A stretch of DNA of 64,000 bases from Halpernia humi (GCF_900108025.1 NZ_FNUS01000003.1:62001-126000), one strand, 5' to 3'. Positions 1-9,152 are shown, numbered from the stretch's first letter. Made by a program: numbers and translations. Notes: generated by a model from the sequence alone, not told the origin.

Positions 1-449
1 TCTGAAGAAATATTGAGCAATAAATCATCTAAAATACCATCTTTTGCGCCAGCAGAAAGAAATTTTATCTTGTTGTCTTTGCTGTTTACAGACATTAATT
101 CTTCATAATTCAGGCTTTTCAAAATCGAAGAAATATCGGTTTGTATTCCGGTATAATTGAGGTTGGATTTTAAACCTTTTCCATCTGCTAAATTTCCGTT
201 TGGTTTTTCGATAATCAATATTTTTAGGCCATTTATTTTGCTTAACAATGGTTTTATTTGGTCTAATTCGCCATCGCCCAAATTCAATTTATTGAGCATG
301 CTAAACATTGGTTTCGAAATTTTGATGGAAGTTACCCCTTCAGAATCTTGATAGCGATCAAACAATTGGTCTAATTTTTCTTTTTGGGCCGAAACAGTGG
401 TAATTGCGGCGCAAAAAAATGCGATTATTAATGCTATTTTTTTATACAT
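1..449 (-). CDS. DUF4252 family exported protein, 3' part missing
   Basis: The gene starts with ATG at 449 and runs off the left edge of the window, so only about the first 149 residues are visible. A short signal peptide (MYKKIALIIAFFCAAITTVSAQ) is followed by a mostly hydrophilic domain with the look of DUF4252 proteins, which in flavobacteria often follow an ECF sigma factor. It lies 27 bases downstream of the putative anti-sigma gene on the same strand, so it is probably the third gene of that operon. Its molecular function is unknown. The family call rests on recognition and context and is moderately sure. Confidence 0.7.
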   Translation of the reverse strand, partial: MYKKIALIIAFFCAAITTVSAQKEKLDQLFDRYQDSEGVTSIKISKPMFSMLNKLNLGDGELDQIKPLLSKINGLKILIIEKPNGNLADGKGLKSNLNYTGIQTDISSILKSLNYEELMSVNSKDNKIKFLSAGAKDGILDDLLLNISS

Positions 450-476
450 GATTTCTTTTTTTTAATTTAATTAATT

Positions 477-1181
477 TTAATTATCTGGGTTCAAAGTACT
501 TAAAACCTCCGCTTGATCAACACTTCGGTTTACGTTATTTGCTAAAATCTGGAACGAATATTTCGTGACATCAATCGCGTCTTTTTCACTGGTAATTTTG
601 TGTCCGTTGATGATGACGTATCCGCTTTCGTATTCAGGCTTTTCTTTGGATTTTTTAGAAGGTTTGTTTTCCACGTATCTCGCTACAACTTTTCTTTTCA
701 TTCGTGCTTTTTTAGGTAAAATTTCATCTAAAACACTTTTGTTATCGGCCATTTTTTTCGGTTCTGAAACTGTTTTTACTTCTTGTGGCTCGTAAGTATT
801 TTCTTGCAAAACCTCTACTTTTGCTTTTTTGTAAATATCGGCTGTTGCCAATTGGCTATTCACTTTTTCTTGTGCGTTTTCTTTATTATTAAACCAAAAA
901 GCAGCGATAGAAAACATTAAAACCAAACTTGCGGCCAACCAAAGCCAGTTGAAATTTGATGATTTTGTAGCAATAGGAATTACTTTTTCATTACCCGTCA
1001 AAGCCATAAAATCGTTAAAATTTAATCGTGATTTTTCTTGCTTTTCTTGTTTTAAAGATTCAAAATAAAGCGATTCTTCCGCCGATAAATGTTCAGCGTT
1101 TTTTAATAATTGTTCTTCTGAAACGCTTGTTTCTCCGTCGTAAAATTTCTGGAGTAATTTATGATAGTGTTCTGTGTTCAT
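477..1181 (-). CDS. single-pass membrane protein, probable anti-sigma factor
   Basis: This 234-residue protein has a charged cytoplasmic N-terminal part, one membrane segment at about residues 78-97 and a Lys/Glu-rich periplasmic tail. Its start overlaps the end of the ECF sigma factor gene by 23 bases, which points to translational coupling. The layout of sigma factor followed by a single-pass membrane protein is typical of sigma/anti-sigma pairs. I see no zinc-binding HxxxCxxC anti-sigma motif, so the role is inferred from position and topology only. No enzyme motif is visible. Confidence 0.6.
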   Translation of the reverse strand: MNTEHYHKLLQKFYDGETSVSEEQLLKNAEHLSAEESLYFESLKQEKQEKSRLNFNDFMALTGNEKVIPIATKSSNFNWLWLAASLVLMFSIAAFWFNNKENAQEKVNSQLATADIYKKAKVEVLQENTYEPQEVKTVSEPKKMADNKSVLDEILPKKARMKRKVVARYVENKPSKKSKEKPEYESGYVIINGHKITSEKDAIDVTKYSFQILANNVNRSVDQAEVLSTLNPDN

Positions 1182-1665
1182 AACTCATTAATTGGGTAAT
1201 TTGTGCTTTTACTTTCTGCCTTGCGCGCATAAGGTTAACTCTAACTGCGTTTTCTTCCATTTCCAAAATTTCAGAAATCTCAGAAATTTCGTGCTCTTCT
1301 ACGTCTTTTAAGTGAATCACGAGACGTTGTTTTTCTGGTAATTCATTAATATATTTTAAAATAAAATCTTTTAAATTATTGGTTTCCATCTGAAATTGTT
1401 CTGAAGTGTGAAGTTTTACTTCTGCGAAATTCATTTTTACTTGATGGTGTTTTAAACGGTTTAAGCAATCATTTTTCACACATTTTAATATGTAAGATTT
1501 AAGATTTGCATATTGTAAAAGTTCTTCTTTTTTCTGCCAAAATTTCAATAATAAATCTTGCACCAAATCTTCTGCTTCATCTGAACTTTGCAAATATTTT
1601 TTCGCAAAACGGTACATTTCATCTTTCAGGGAAAAGACCGTAGTTTCAAATGTTTGTAAAGTCAT
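1159..1665 (-). CDS. RNA polymerase ECF sigma factor
   Basis: This 168-residue protein has the two-domain layout of ECF sigma factors. Region 2 lies at about residues 15-50, with an acidic SDEAEDLVQD stretch and KFWQK. Region 4 lies at about 110-160, with the LPEKQR start and a helix-turn-helix ending in VRVNLMRARQKVK. It is the first gene of an operon with the membrane protein and the DUF4252 protein. It would recruit core polymerase to a small regulon, probably released by its membrane partner. The -7-like box TACCTTTA upstream (1699-1692, minus strand) is one base off the Bacteroidota consensus. Confidence 0.9.
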   Translation of the reverse strand: MTLQTFETTVFSLKDEMYRFAKKYLQSSDEAEDLVQDLLLKFWQKKEELLQYANLKSYILKCVKNDCLNRLKHHQVKMNFAEVKLHTSEQFQMETNNLKDFILKYINELPEKQRLVIHLKDVEEHEISEISEILEMEENAVRVNLMRARQKVKAQITQLMSYEHRTLS

Positions 1666-1865
1666 AGTTTAGTTTCTAATATTAAGACATTTAAAGGTAA
1701 AGTTTTATTACATCTTAAAATTAAATAAAAGTGAAATTTAATTTTAATGCTAAAGTTTCCTAATTTTTAAAGGAAAAAATATCTGAAATTTTAAAATTGC
1801 ATAATTCTTGTTAAAGTATCGTTAAAACTGAAACAAGGGTACTTTTTATGCTACCAATTTATTAG

Positions 1866-1873
1866 TAAATTTG
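1866..1873 (+). promoter_or_regulatory. candidate -7 box of the htrA gene
   Basis: TAAATTTG fits the Bacteroidota TAnnTTTG -7 element and lies 32 bases before the htrA ATG. The -33 region has only a poor match, so this is a tentative call. Confidence 0.4.
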
Positions 1874-1905
1874 AATATTAATTTTAAAAAAAAGTATATA
1901 AAGCA

Positions 1906-3444
1906 ATGAAGAACAGTTTAAAAAAATTATTACCACTTGCCATAGTAGGGGTAATTTCTGCAGGTACTACTTTTGGAGCCATTAATTATTTTGGTACTAC
2001 TACAAATAATGTAGATACGGGATATTTCCATAGTTCAAACAAAGATGCGAGGTTTGCCTCGATGAATACGCAAGGCGCAAGCGAAGATTTTGTAAATGCT
2101 GCAAAGATGACGGTTCCGGCGGTTGTAACCATAAAAAATTATCAAACCAATAGACCCGACAGTTCTTCTAACCAAGATATGTTTGATTGGTTTTTTGGCG
2201 GTGGCGGTAATCCTTTTGGTGGCGGACAGCAAAGACAGCAACCACAACAAAGACAGCAACCACCGAAAAATATGCCAACAAGTTTAGGTTCTGGCGTCAT
2301 CATTTCTCCAGATGGCTATATTATTTCTAACAACCACGTTGTGGCTGGTGCAAATAAATTAGAAGTGGTGCTTTCTAATCAAAAAAGTTACACAGCAACC
2401 TTAATTGGCCGTGATCCTAATACCGACATTGCTTTATTAAAAATTGATGAAAGTGGATTGCCTTATCTTAATTTTGCAAATTCTGATAATGTAGAAGTTG
2501 GGCAATGGGTTTTAGCAGTAGGAAATCCTTTGGGGTTAAATTCCACAGTTACTGCGGGGATTATTTCAGCAAAAGGTAGAAGTATTGATTTGCTAAGCCA
2601 ACACAGCAAAACGCCGATAGAAAGTTTTTTACAGACCGATGCAGCGATTAACCCGGGAAATTCCGGCGGTGCTCTTGTAAATACAAACGGAGATTTAATT
2701 GGGATAAATTCTGCAATTTCATCTAATACAGGTTATTACGAAGGTTATGGATTTGCAGTTCCAGCAAATTTAGCCAGAAAAGTAGTTGAAGACTTAAAAA
2801 AATACGGCTTGGTACAAAGAGGATTTTTAGGTGTTAATTCTTTAGATTTATCTAATGACATGCAACTTGCACAATACAATCAACAAAATAAAACCAATAT
2901 AAAAGGTGGAACTGGTATTTATGTAGTTGGTGTTCAAGAAAAAAGTGGTGCTGAAGATGCAGGAATTAGAACTGGCGACATCATCACGAAAATAGATAAC
3001 GCTCCTGTTTTAAGTTTTTCTGATCTTTCTGTAGCAGTTGGCAGCAGAAGACCAGGCGATAAATTAGCCGTTACTTATAAAAGAGCGGGGAAAGAATACA
3101 CAGCAAATGTGACATTGAAAGATCAAAACGGTGGCACTTCTGCCAGAAGCAAAGCAGACCTAAGTGTACATGAAAAAATTGGCGCAGAGTTTCAAGAATT
3201 GAGCGATAAAGTGAAAACAGATTACGGCTTATCTAGCGGTGTTCTTGTAGAAAACACAGTTGATGGTGGAGAACTAGATAAAATTGGCGTTCAAGATAAT
3301 TATGTAATCATGGAAATCAATGGGAAACCAGTGAATTCGCAAAAAGATGTAGAAAAAATCTTAAAAGATTACAAAGGCAATGTATCCGTGAAATTTGTGG
3401 ACGGCTATGGTAGAATTTATACCAAAGGCTTCAAGATGCCTTAA
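1906..3444 (+). CDS. HtrA/DegP-like periplasmic serine protease (Do family)
   Basis: This 512-residue Do-family protease has an N-terminal signal anchor (about 8-29), a Gly/Gln-rich linker at 98-122, a trypsin-like domain and two PDZ domains. The catalytic triad is visible as His144 (SNNHVVAG), Asp174 (NTDIALLKI) and Ser253 (NPGNSGGAL). PDZ1 covers roughly residues 300-400 and PDZ2 430-512. It would degrade or refold damaged envelope proteins. It diverges from the ECF sigma operon, 240 bases away, which suggests an envelope-stress link. A strong hairpin terminator follows at 3504. Confidence 0.93.
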   Translation: MKNSLKKLLPLAIVGVISAGTTFGAINYFGTTTNNVDTGYFHSSNKDARFASMNTQGASEDFVNAAKMTVPAVVTIKNYQTNRPDSSSNQDMFDWFFGGGGNPFGGGQQRQQPQQRQQPPKNMPTSLGSGVIISPDGYIISNNHVVAGANKLEVVLSNQKSYTATLIGRDPNTDIALLKIDESGLPYLNFANSDNVEVGQWVLAVGNPLGLNSTVTAGIISAKGRSIDLLSQHSKTPIESFLQTDAAINPGNSGGALVNTNGDLIGINSAISSNTGYYEGYGFAVPANLARKVVEDLKKYGLVQRGFLGVNSLDLSNDMQLAQYNQQNKTNIKGGTGIYVVGVQEKSGAEDAGIRTGDIITKIDNAPVLSFSDLSVAVGSRRPGDKLAVTYKRAGKEYTANVTLKDQNGGTSARSKADLSVHEKIGAEFQELSDKVKTDYGLSSGVLVENTVDGGELDKIGVQDNYVIMEINGKPVNSQKDVEKILKDYKGNVSVKFVDGYGRIYTKGFKMP

Positions 3445-3503
3445 AAAATCAATGATAGACCGATCGACTATAGTTATCGGACTATGATAAAATTTTTAAA
3501 CGT

Positions 3504-3534
3504 AAAACGCAACCCTAAAAGTTGCGTTTTTTTT
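3504..3534 (+). terminator. Rho-independent terminator of htrA
   Basis: A perfect 10-bp stem (AAAACGCAAC with GTTGCGTTTT) and a 7-base loop are followed by a run of T, about 60 bases after the htrA stop. The rest of 3535-3720 is AT-rich and shows nothing I can name. Confidence 0.85.
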
Positions 3535-3720
3535 GTCTTAATTTTAAAAAATGAATACAAATCAATTAATTATATTGAATTCAATTCACACAAATTTGGA
3601 GGTTTAAATTATTCCAATCCCCGAAAGCCGCTAATGTCCAAATTATACTGACTGATAAAAATTTGACTCGTTCTACAACAATATTTAGCCAACTAAAGAT
3701 TCTCGCAAACTTGGTTTATA

Positions 3721-4173
3721 TTAGTTTTTCTTATTTAAAAGTTTCGCAGCCATTTTCTTTTTTCGTTCAAAAATCACTTCTGTAATCTTCCCGCCCATCC
3801 AAGCGAAAGGGAAAAAAGTAAGAAAAATGGTGATTTTGTAAAATGTAGGATGATAGGGGAAAATAATAATATCCAACATAGCGATAAAAAGCAAAATAAA
3901 ACCAATTAAAATAGCATAAGCCACTTTTGCATATTTTACTATAATTGCCGTAACTACACCGCCAACTGTAGATGCAATACCCGTGGAGACCAAAAGTGCT
4001 ACGAAAAAATAAGGTTTATGTTGCACAGATTTTAGCACACTTTCCCAATTTTGGAAAGGTGTAAGTTGGCTATAATTAATCCACGAAGGATTTAGTTTTA
4101 TCCCAAGTGTAATAATGATACCTGCCACAGCAAGACCAACTATAACCGCAAAAGTATTTCTTAAAAAATTCAT
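3721..4173 (-). CDS. small multi-pass membrane protein, function unknown
   Basis: This 150-residue protein has about four predicted membrane segments (near residues 5-25, 54-78, 86-107 and 114-130) and a basic Lys-rich C-terminus. I do not recognise a characterised family. Its ATG directly abuts the stop codon of the RidA gene (TAA then ATG), so the two are almost certainly co-transcribed and translationally coupled. There are no catalytic motifs. Confidence 0.75.
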   Translation of the reverse strand: MNFLRNTFAVIVGLAVAGIIITLGIKLNPSWINYSQLTPFQNWESVLKSVQHKPYFFVALLVSTGIASTVGGVVTAIIVKYAKVAYAILIGFILLFIAMLDIIIFPYHPTFYKITIFLTFFPFAWMGGKITEVIFERKKKMAAKLLNKKN

Positions 4174-4557
4174 TTAATCTTGATGCGCTATCATAGAAAT
4201 TTCTATATCTACATTTTTTGGCAAGCAAGAAACCTGCACTGTTTCTCTCGCTGGATAAGAATCTGGATCTAAATAAGAGGCGTAAATTTCATTCATCTCT
4301 GCAAAATCATCCATGTTTTTTAAAAAAATTGTGGCTTTTACGACGTTTCTAAAAGTCATTCCAGCTTCTTCTAAAACGGCTTTCAAATTTTTCATCACCT
4401 GATGCGTTTCCTTTGCTATGCCTTCTACTAATTTACCGGTTGCCGCATCTACAGGGATTTGCCCAGAAATATACAAAATTCCATTTGCGAAATTTGCTTG
4501 CGAATACGGCCCTATTGCTGATGGCGCCAATGGTGTAGAAATGATTTTTTTTGACAT
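4174..4557 (-). CDS. ridA: RidA family enamine/imine deaminase
   Basis: At 127 residues this is a normal-length RidA (YjgF/YER057c/UK114) protein. The family's substrate-binding arginine is present as Arg104 (YPARETVQV), as is the N-terminal PxAIGPYSQA motif. RidA proteins hydrolyse reactive 2-aminoacrylate and related imines made by PLP enzymes. It is followed without a gap by a small membrane protein gene. The gene symbol is given by homology only; several RidA subfamilies exist. Confidence 0.92.
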   Translation of the reverse strand: MSKKIISTPLAPSAIGPYSQANFANGILYISGQIPVDAATGKLVEGIAKETHQVMKNLKAVLEEAGMTFRNVVKATIFLKNMDDFAEMNEIYASYLDPDSYPARETVQVSCLPKNVDIEISMIAHQD

Positions 4558-4642
4558 ATTGAAACGATTTAAAATTTATTATTAAAAATAAATTAGTACG
4601 CAAATATAAAATATTACTTCTTAAAGTATCAATTAAATTAAA

Positions 4643-7258
4643 TTAAAATGGTGCATTTGGTTGGGTGAAGCTTCTGTCTTTATATTTCACCGCATCTTTT
4701 AGAATATTGGCTTTTATGCCGATAAAGAAATCATACACTTTATATTGCCCAAAAGGCACCCAATTAAAATTAATGGTAAAACTCCTTTGGTCGCGCGAAA
4801 AACCAAGTCTTGTATAAGCCAATTGCTTAGAAACCACATCATAATTTGTGCTTCCCGTAATATTCCAATAAGGAGTAAGTTTTAAACTTCCATCTAAACC
4901 TACAGACGCTACTTTTGTACCAAATTTAGTTAAACTTCTGGTGTAAGCGTAATTTGCATTGATATTTAAAGTCCAAGATTGGTTGAAATGCGCATAATTA
5001 TCGTCATCGAAATAATAATTTTCATTTCTAATCTGGCCTTTGGTTTTATAGATCTTGGAAAGGTCTTTTGCTTTTCCAAAAATTTCTGAACTTAAAGGAT
5101 AACTTAATTGCAAATTGAAACCCTGCAAACTAAAATGTCCAAATTTTTCGGTCCTAATTCCCGTTTCAGAACCCGGTGCAAAAAGAATTTGATAAGGCTC
5201 TAAAACCAAACTGGTATTTACATTCAATTTATTGTTAAAGAAAGAAGATTGCCCATTAATGCTGAAGACCGACCATTTATATTTCTCTGCAGCGAAATTA
5301 TAACTACCAGAAATATTTAGATTTTCAAATAATTTTACCTTTTTTATGCCAGTCGAATCTGTTTTAGATTTTACTTTCATCTCAATATTATTTCCGATGC
5401 TGAAACCCACACTTTCTACCAAACTAGAATTTGGCGTCCCAATAATGCCCTTATCAAAGATAGAATAAGGCGTTAATTCTCCGCGGTTGTTATAATAATT
5501 TTTATAATAACCATATTTTGACTCACCGAAATTCGGCGAATAATTGAAACTAATGCTTGGCGTAATCACGTGTCGAATAGCTTGCACTGGCGATGTTTTC
5601 TTAAAATTCAGCATGCCATATAATGTAGTTTGCAAACTTACGCTTGTAGAAAAACTAGAAAATCCTGCAAGTTTATTATTGAGATTATCTACAAGAAGAT
5701 TCGTAACGGGATCGTAAAACCTAGTTAAAGTTTTGGTTGTTAAAGCATTATCTATATTTGCAGATAATGAAAAGGTAAAATATTTTGCAATTGTAGTGTT
5801 CGTTCCCAGTTGAATATTATTTTTTACGCCTGTTTGCATTTTATCAAACATGGCTTGTGTAAACAAATCACTTTGTGGTGCAGAAACATAATTATTAATA
5901 TTCAAACCGGTATTTACTGTTATATTTTCTAGTAAGCCTTGTCTTAAACCTGTTTTAGACTTTAATAAATAAAACTGATTGATGGCCACATTCATCTGTG
6001 GAAAACGAATATCGGTATTACCAGTTGAAAAATTTTGTGAATAATTCCCTGATGCTGTGATGGTTATCGGTAATTTTAAAAACCGTTTTATAACACTTAT
6101 ACTAGAATTCTGCTGCGCATTTAGCACGTTTTGATTAAAAATATAGTCGTTATTTACCGTATTGCTATAAAATTTTGTGCTCACAATATCTACCGATGCA
6201 GAAAACGTAAGCAGAGGATCGGCTTTTGCATCTTGCTGATGCCGCCATGAGATTCTAAAAGTTCCAGATTTCGAATAATCATCCAAGCCTTTTATTCCCC
6301 GAACTGTAGTGCCAATATCTGCCGAAAAATTACCAGAATAGCGGTAATTTTTTCTATAGTTTAATTCAGGTTTAAAATTGAAACTTCCTTTGGTGTAAAT
6401 ATCGGTAAGGATTTTCAGATCAAAATGGTCGCCAATGGGAAGATAATACCCGAGACCGTTTAAGAAAAATCCTACATCCTGCCTTTCACCAAAACTCGGG
6501 ATCAAAATCCCCGCAGAACGCTTATCCGAAAAGGGTAAAATAGCGAACGGCAAAATCAAAGGTGTTGGGACTTGCTCTATATAAAGTTGAATTGGCCCTG
6601 TTACAACCTGTGAATTTTTCTTTCCTTTTATTAATTTAATGTTGGGCGCCAATAAATAATAATCTGCTGTGCTGTCTTTTTTCTTTAAAAAATACTGATC
6701 CGTGGTGTATTTTCCGCGGCGCATAAAAAAGATAGAATCATTGTATTTTTTTGTTTTTTCCGCAACAATAACACCTTCACTTTCTTCCGTTCTTGCATTA
6801 AAGGCAATGGCTTGCTTAGTTTTAATATTATAAGAAAACTGATCGGTTTCATATTTTTTCCCGGCTTGCGTGGTTACAACAGGCTGCGTTATTTTGCCTA
6901 GAGAATCTAGTTTACCGCGCGCAAACACGAGCCCTTTCTTCCAATCAATACTGATATAATCTGCATCTATCTGTAAATCTTCATACTTTACCTGCGCTTT
7001 TCTGTTGAGATAAGTCATGCTTTTCGGCAAATCATTTCTAATGTTGTCTGCTTTGGTTTGCACAGTAGATTCTAACTTCTCCTTTGCACCCAAACTATCT
7101 TGTTTCAACTTCACGGTATCTGAAACTATCCTATTTTTCGGCAAATTTTTCGGCGCGGTTTGTGCTAAAAAATTGTTAAAAATTAGGATAATTAAAATAT
7201 GTAGTATATTTTTGGAAACTGTTTTGTGCAAAAGTTGGTAATTGATTGTTGGGCTCAA
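4643..7258 (-). CDS. lptD: LPS-assembly outer-membrane protein LptD
   Basis: This 871-residue protein has a signal peptide, an N-terminal OstA/LptA-like beta domain (about 85-230) and a long outer-membrane barrel rich in alternating aromatic residues that ends at the C-terminus. It would insert lipopolysaccharide into the outer leaflet. No ATG is available near the signal peptide: the longest frame begins with TTG at 7258, and another TTG lies nine codons in (7231), so the gene uses a non-ATG start. Its start is only 27 bases from that of the divergent amidase gene. Confidence 0.88.
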   Translation of the reverse strand: MSPTINYQLLHKTVSKNILHILIILIFNNFLAQTAPKNLPKNRIVSDTVKLKQDSLGAKEKLESTVQTKADNIRNDLPKSMTYLNRKAQVKYEDLQIDADYISIDWKKGLVFARGKLDSLGKITQPVVTTQAGKKYETDQFSYNIKTKQAIAFNARTEESEGVIVAEKTKKYNDSIFFMRRGKYTTDQYFLKKKDSTADYYLLAPNIKLIKGKKNSQVVTGPIQLYIEQVPTPLILPFAILPFSDKRSAGILIPSFGERQDVGFFLNGLGYYLPIGDHFDLKILTDIYTKGSFNFKPELNYRKNYRYSGNFSADIGTTVRGIKGLDDYSKSGTFRISWRHQQDAKADPLLTFSASVDIVSTKFYSNTVNNDYIFNQNVLNAQQNSSISVIKRFLKLPITITASGNYSQNFSTGNTDIRFPQMNVAINQFYLLKSKTGLRQGLLENITVNTGLNINNYVSAPQSDLFTQAMFDKMQTGVKNNIQLGTNTTIAKYFTFSLSANIDNALTTKTLTRFYDPVTNLLVDNLNNKLAGFSSFSTSVSLQTTLYGMLNFKKTSPVQAIRHVITPSISFNYSPNFGESKYGYYKNYYNNRGELTPYSIFDKGIIGTPNSSLVESVGFSIGNNIEMKVKSKTDSTGIKKVKLFENLNISGSYNFAAEKYKWSVFSINGQSSFFNNKLNVNTSLVLEPYQILFAPGSETGIRTEKFGHFSLQGFNLQLSYPLSSEIFGKAKDLSKIYKTKGQIRNENYYFDDDNYAHFNQSWTLNINANYAYTRSLTKFGTKVASVGLDGSLKLTPYWNITGSTNYDVVSKQLAYTRLGFSRDQRSFTINFNWVPFGQYKVYDFFIGIKANILKDAVKYKDRSFTQPNAPF

Positions 7259-7285
7259 AATTAATATAAATTTTAAAATTGAAAG

Positions 7286-8575
7286 ATGATTATATCAAGA
7301 TTTAACATTCTCAAATGTTTTTTTCTTATTTCTCTCCTATTTTCAACCTTTGGTTTCGCTCAGAAAAAGTTCGTTTTGGTGCTAGATGCTGGCCACGGCG
7401 GCTCAGACTTCGGTGCAAACAGAGGATATTCTGATATTGGCCGTGTAAATGAAAAAGATATCACTTTAGCAATAACGTTAAAATTAGGTAAACTTTTAGA
7501 AAAAAATAAAGATATAAAGGTAATTTACACCCGTACAACGGATGAATATCCTTCTTTGACAGCGAGAACCAATCTCGCAAACCGTAATAAAGCCGATCTT
7601 TTTATTTCCATCCATTGCAATGCAAACGACAGAAGTTCGCCTTATGGTACTGAAACTTTTGTGCAAGGACCAGATCAAAACAAAACCAATCTGGAAGTCG
7701 CAAAAGAAGAAAACGATGTGATTTTTTTAAATGCAGAAGATAAAAAAACTTTTTCTTCCTACGACCCAAACTCTCCAGAATCGTTAATTGCCCTAAAAAT
7801 CCAACAAAGCAAATATTTGGAAGCTAGTTTAACATTAGGAAGTTTAGTAGAAGATAATTTTGCAAATAAAGACAAACGCTTATCTCGAGGTGTAAAACAA
7901 AAAAACCTCCACGTTTTAAGACTAAATGCAATGCCCTCTATTTTAATAGAAACAGGCTTTATCAGCAATTATGATGAAGCACACTACTTGGTTTCAGAGG
8001 CGGGACAAAATGAAATTGCACAATCAATTTATGACGCCATAATTAGTTATAAAAATTTGAAAGGAAATATTTCCACTGCTGAAACTAAACCAGAAGAACC
8101 AAAACAACCTGCCGAAGTACCATCGAAAAACGATTTCAGAATTCTTCTAATGAGTACGCCAGTAAAATATGATGAGGGGGATCCCGCTTTTAAAGGATTA
8201 AATTACATCCTTACTATCAAAGAAAATGGTTTATATAAATATTACTACAGCACCACAAATATGGCTTCTATTCGAGATAATAACCTGAAAACGGCAAAAG
8301 ATGCTGGTTTTAGAAACGCGTATGCTGTTGGTTTTATTCCAAATCAAACATTAGGAACTGGTTATTACAGGATAGAATTGGCCGCAACAAAAGATAAACT
8401 GAGCAGTAATTCATACATCCTAAATACCCTAAAAGGCGTAGATCGCAACAAAGAAAAAGGAATATTTTATTACACTTATGGCAAATATAATTCTTTGGAG
8501 CAAGCGGTAGAAAACCAAAAGGATTTAGAAAAACGCGGAATAAAAAATACCGTAATCGAAAAAGTTTTAAAATAA
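7286..8575 (+). CDS. N-acetylmuramoyl-L-alanine amidase
   Basis: This 429-residue exported enzyme has a signal peptide at residues 1-25, then an Amidase_3 (AmiC-type) zinc hydrolase domain. Zinc ligands are visible as His37 (LDAGHGGSD), Glu57 (NEKDITLA) and His110 (SIHCNAN), with the catalytic Glu in ILIETGF near 222. The C-terminal 170 residues are a separate region resembling a SPOR-like repeat that could bind peptidoglycan. It cleaves the amide bond between MurNAc and the stem peptide, as in cell separation. It diverges from lptD with a 27-base spacer. Confidence 0.9.
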   Translation: MIISRFNILKCFFLISLLFSTFGFAQKKFVLVLDAGHGGSDFGANRGYSDIGRVNEKDITLAITLKLGKLLEKNKDIKVIYTRTTDEYPSLTARTNLANRNKADLFISIHCNANDRSSPYGTETFVQGPDQNKTNLEVAKEENDVIFLNAEDKKTFSSYDPNSPESLIALKIQQSKYLEASLTLGSLVEDNFANKDKRLSRGVKQKNLHVLRLNAMPSILIETGFISNYDEAHYLVSEAGQNEIAQSIYDAIISYKNLKGNISTAETKPEEPKQPAEVPSKNDFRILLMSTPVKYDEGDPAFKGLNYILTIKENGLYKYYYSTTNMASIRDNNLKTAKDAGFRNAYAVGFIPNQTLGTGYYRIELAATKDKLSSNSYILNTLKGVDRNKEKGIFYYTYGKYNSLEQAVENQKDLEKRGIKNTVIEKVLK

Positions 8576-8611
8576 TAACTGCACAAATTTTTTTTCAAGT
8601 GTTAAAATTCT

Positions 8612-8619
8612 TACTTTTG
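8612..8619 (+). promoter_or_regulatory. -7 box of the first tRNA-Glu
   Basis: TACTTTTG matches the Bacteroidota TAnnTTTG element and lies 15 bases before the tRNA 5' end. No clear TTTG -33 element is visible at the right distance. Confidence 0.5.
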
Positions 8620-8634
8620 CACGCAGAAAATTTT

Positions 8635-8706
8635 GGCCTATTCGTCTAGTGGTAAGGACTCAAGATTTTCAGTCTTGCAACAGAGGTTCGATTCCTCTAT
8701 AGGCTA
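8635..8706 (+). tRNA. tRNA-Glu (anticodon UUC)
   Basis: A complete cloverleaf can be drawn: acceptor GGCCTAT/ATAGGCT, anticodon stem CAAGA/TCTTG with loop TTTTCAG giving anticodon TTC, T-arm AGAGG-TTCGATT-CCTCT and discriminator A. The 3' CCA is not encoded. The first acceptor pair is G1-U72, which also occurs in the second tRNA-Glu downstream. Confidence 0.95.
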
Positions 8707-8759
8707 CAAATGTTAAAATTAAAAGCAAAAAAAAATTTTATTATTTTTTGAAAAAAGAT

Positions 8760-8789
8760 TTTGAAAATTAAAAAAAATACATATCTTTG
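8760..8789 (+). promoter_or_regulatory. promoter of rpsT
   Basis: TTTG at 8760-8763 and TATCTTTG at 8782-8789 are spaced by 18 bases. This is close to the Bacteroidota primary sigma factor pattern and ends 20 bases before the rpsT ATG. Confidence 0.7.
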
Positions 8790-8809
8790 CACCCAAGTTT
8801 TTAGAAAAT

Positions 8810-9064
8810 ATGGCAAATCATAAATCAGCGCTGAAAAGAATCAGACAAACGGAAGTACGAAGATTAAGAAACAGATATTATTTCAAATCTGCGAGAACTG
8901 CCGTTAAAGTATTAAGAAATGAAGAAGATAAAAGTGCTGCAACAGAGCAATTACCTAAAGTAATTTCACTTTTAGACAGATTGGCAAAGAAAAACATTAT
9001 TCACAAGAATAAAGCAGCCAACTTAAAAAGCAAATTAACTAAACACGTAAATGGTTTAGCATAA
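8810..9064 (+). CDS. rpsT: 30S ribosomal protein S20
   Basis: This 84-residue, Lys/Arg-rich protein starts [13 protein letters not shown], the classic S20 N-terminus, and has the normal S20 length. It binds 16S rRNA during assembly of the small subunit. It sits between two tRNA-Glu genes with its own promoter upstream. The downstream tRNA-Glu begins 14 bases after the stop, so mRNA and tRNA probably come from one transcript. Confidence 0.97.
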   Translation: MANHKSALKRIRQTEVRRLRNRYYFKSARTAVKVLRNEEDKSAATEQLPKVISLLDRLAKKNIIHKNKAANLKSKLTKHVNGLA

Positions 9065-9077
9065 AAAAAATGGACGC

Positions 9078-9149
9078 GGCCCGTTCGTCTATCGGTTAGG
9101 ACCTCAGGTTTTCATCCTGGAAAGAGGGGTTCGACTCCCCTACGGGCTA
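9078..9149 (+). tRNA. tRNA-Glu (anticodon UUC), second copy
   Basis: The cloverleaf has acceptor GGCCCGT/ACGGGCT, anticodon loop TTTTCAT giving TTC, T-arm GGGG-TTCGACT-CCCC and discriminator A. CCA is not encoded. The sequence differs from the first copy in the acceptor, anticodon stem and T-arm, so this is not a recent duplicate. Confidence 0.95.
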
Positions 9150-9152
9150 CTT

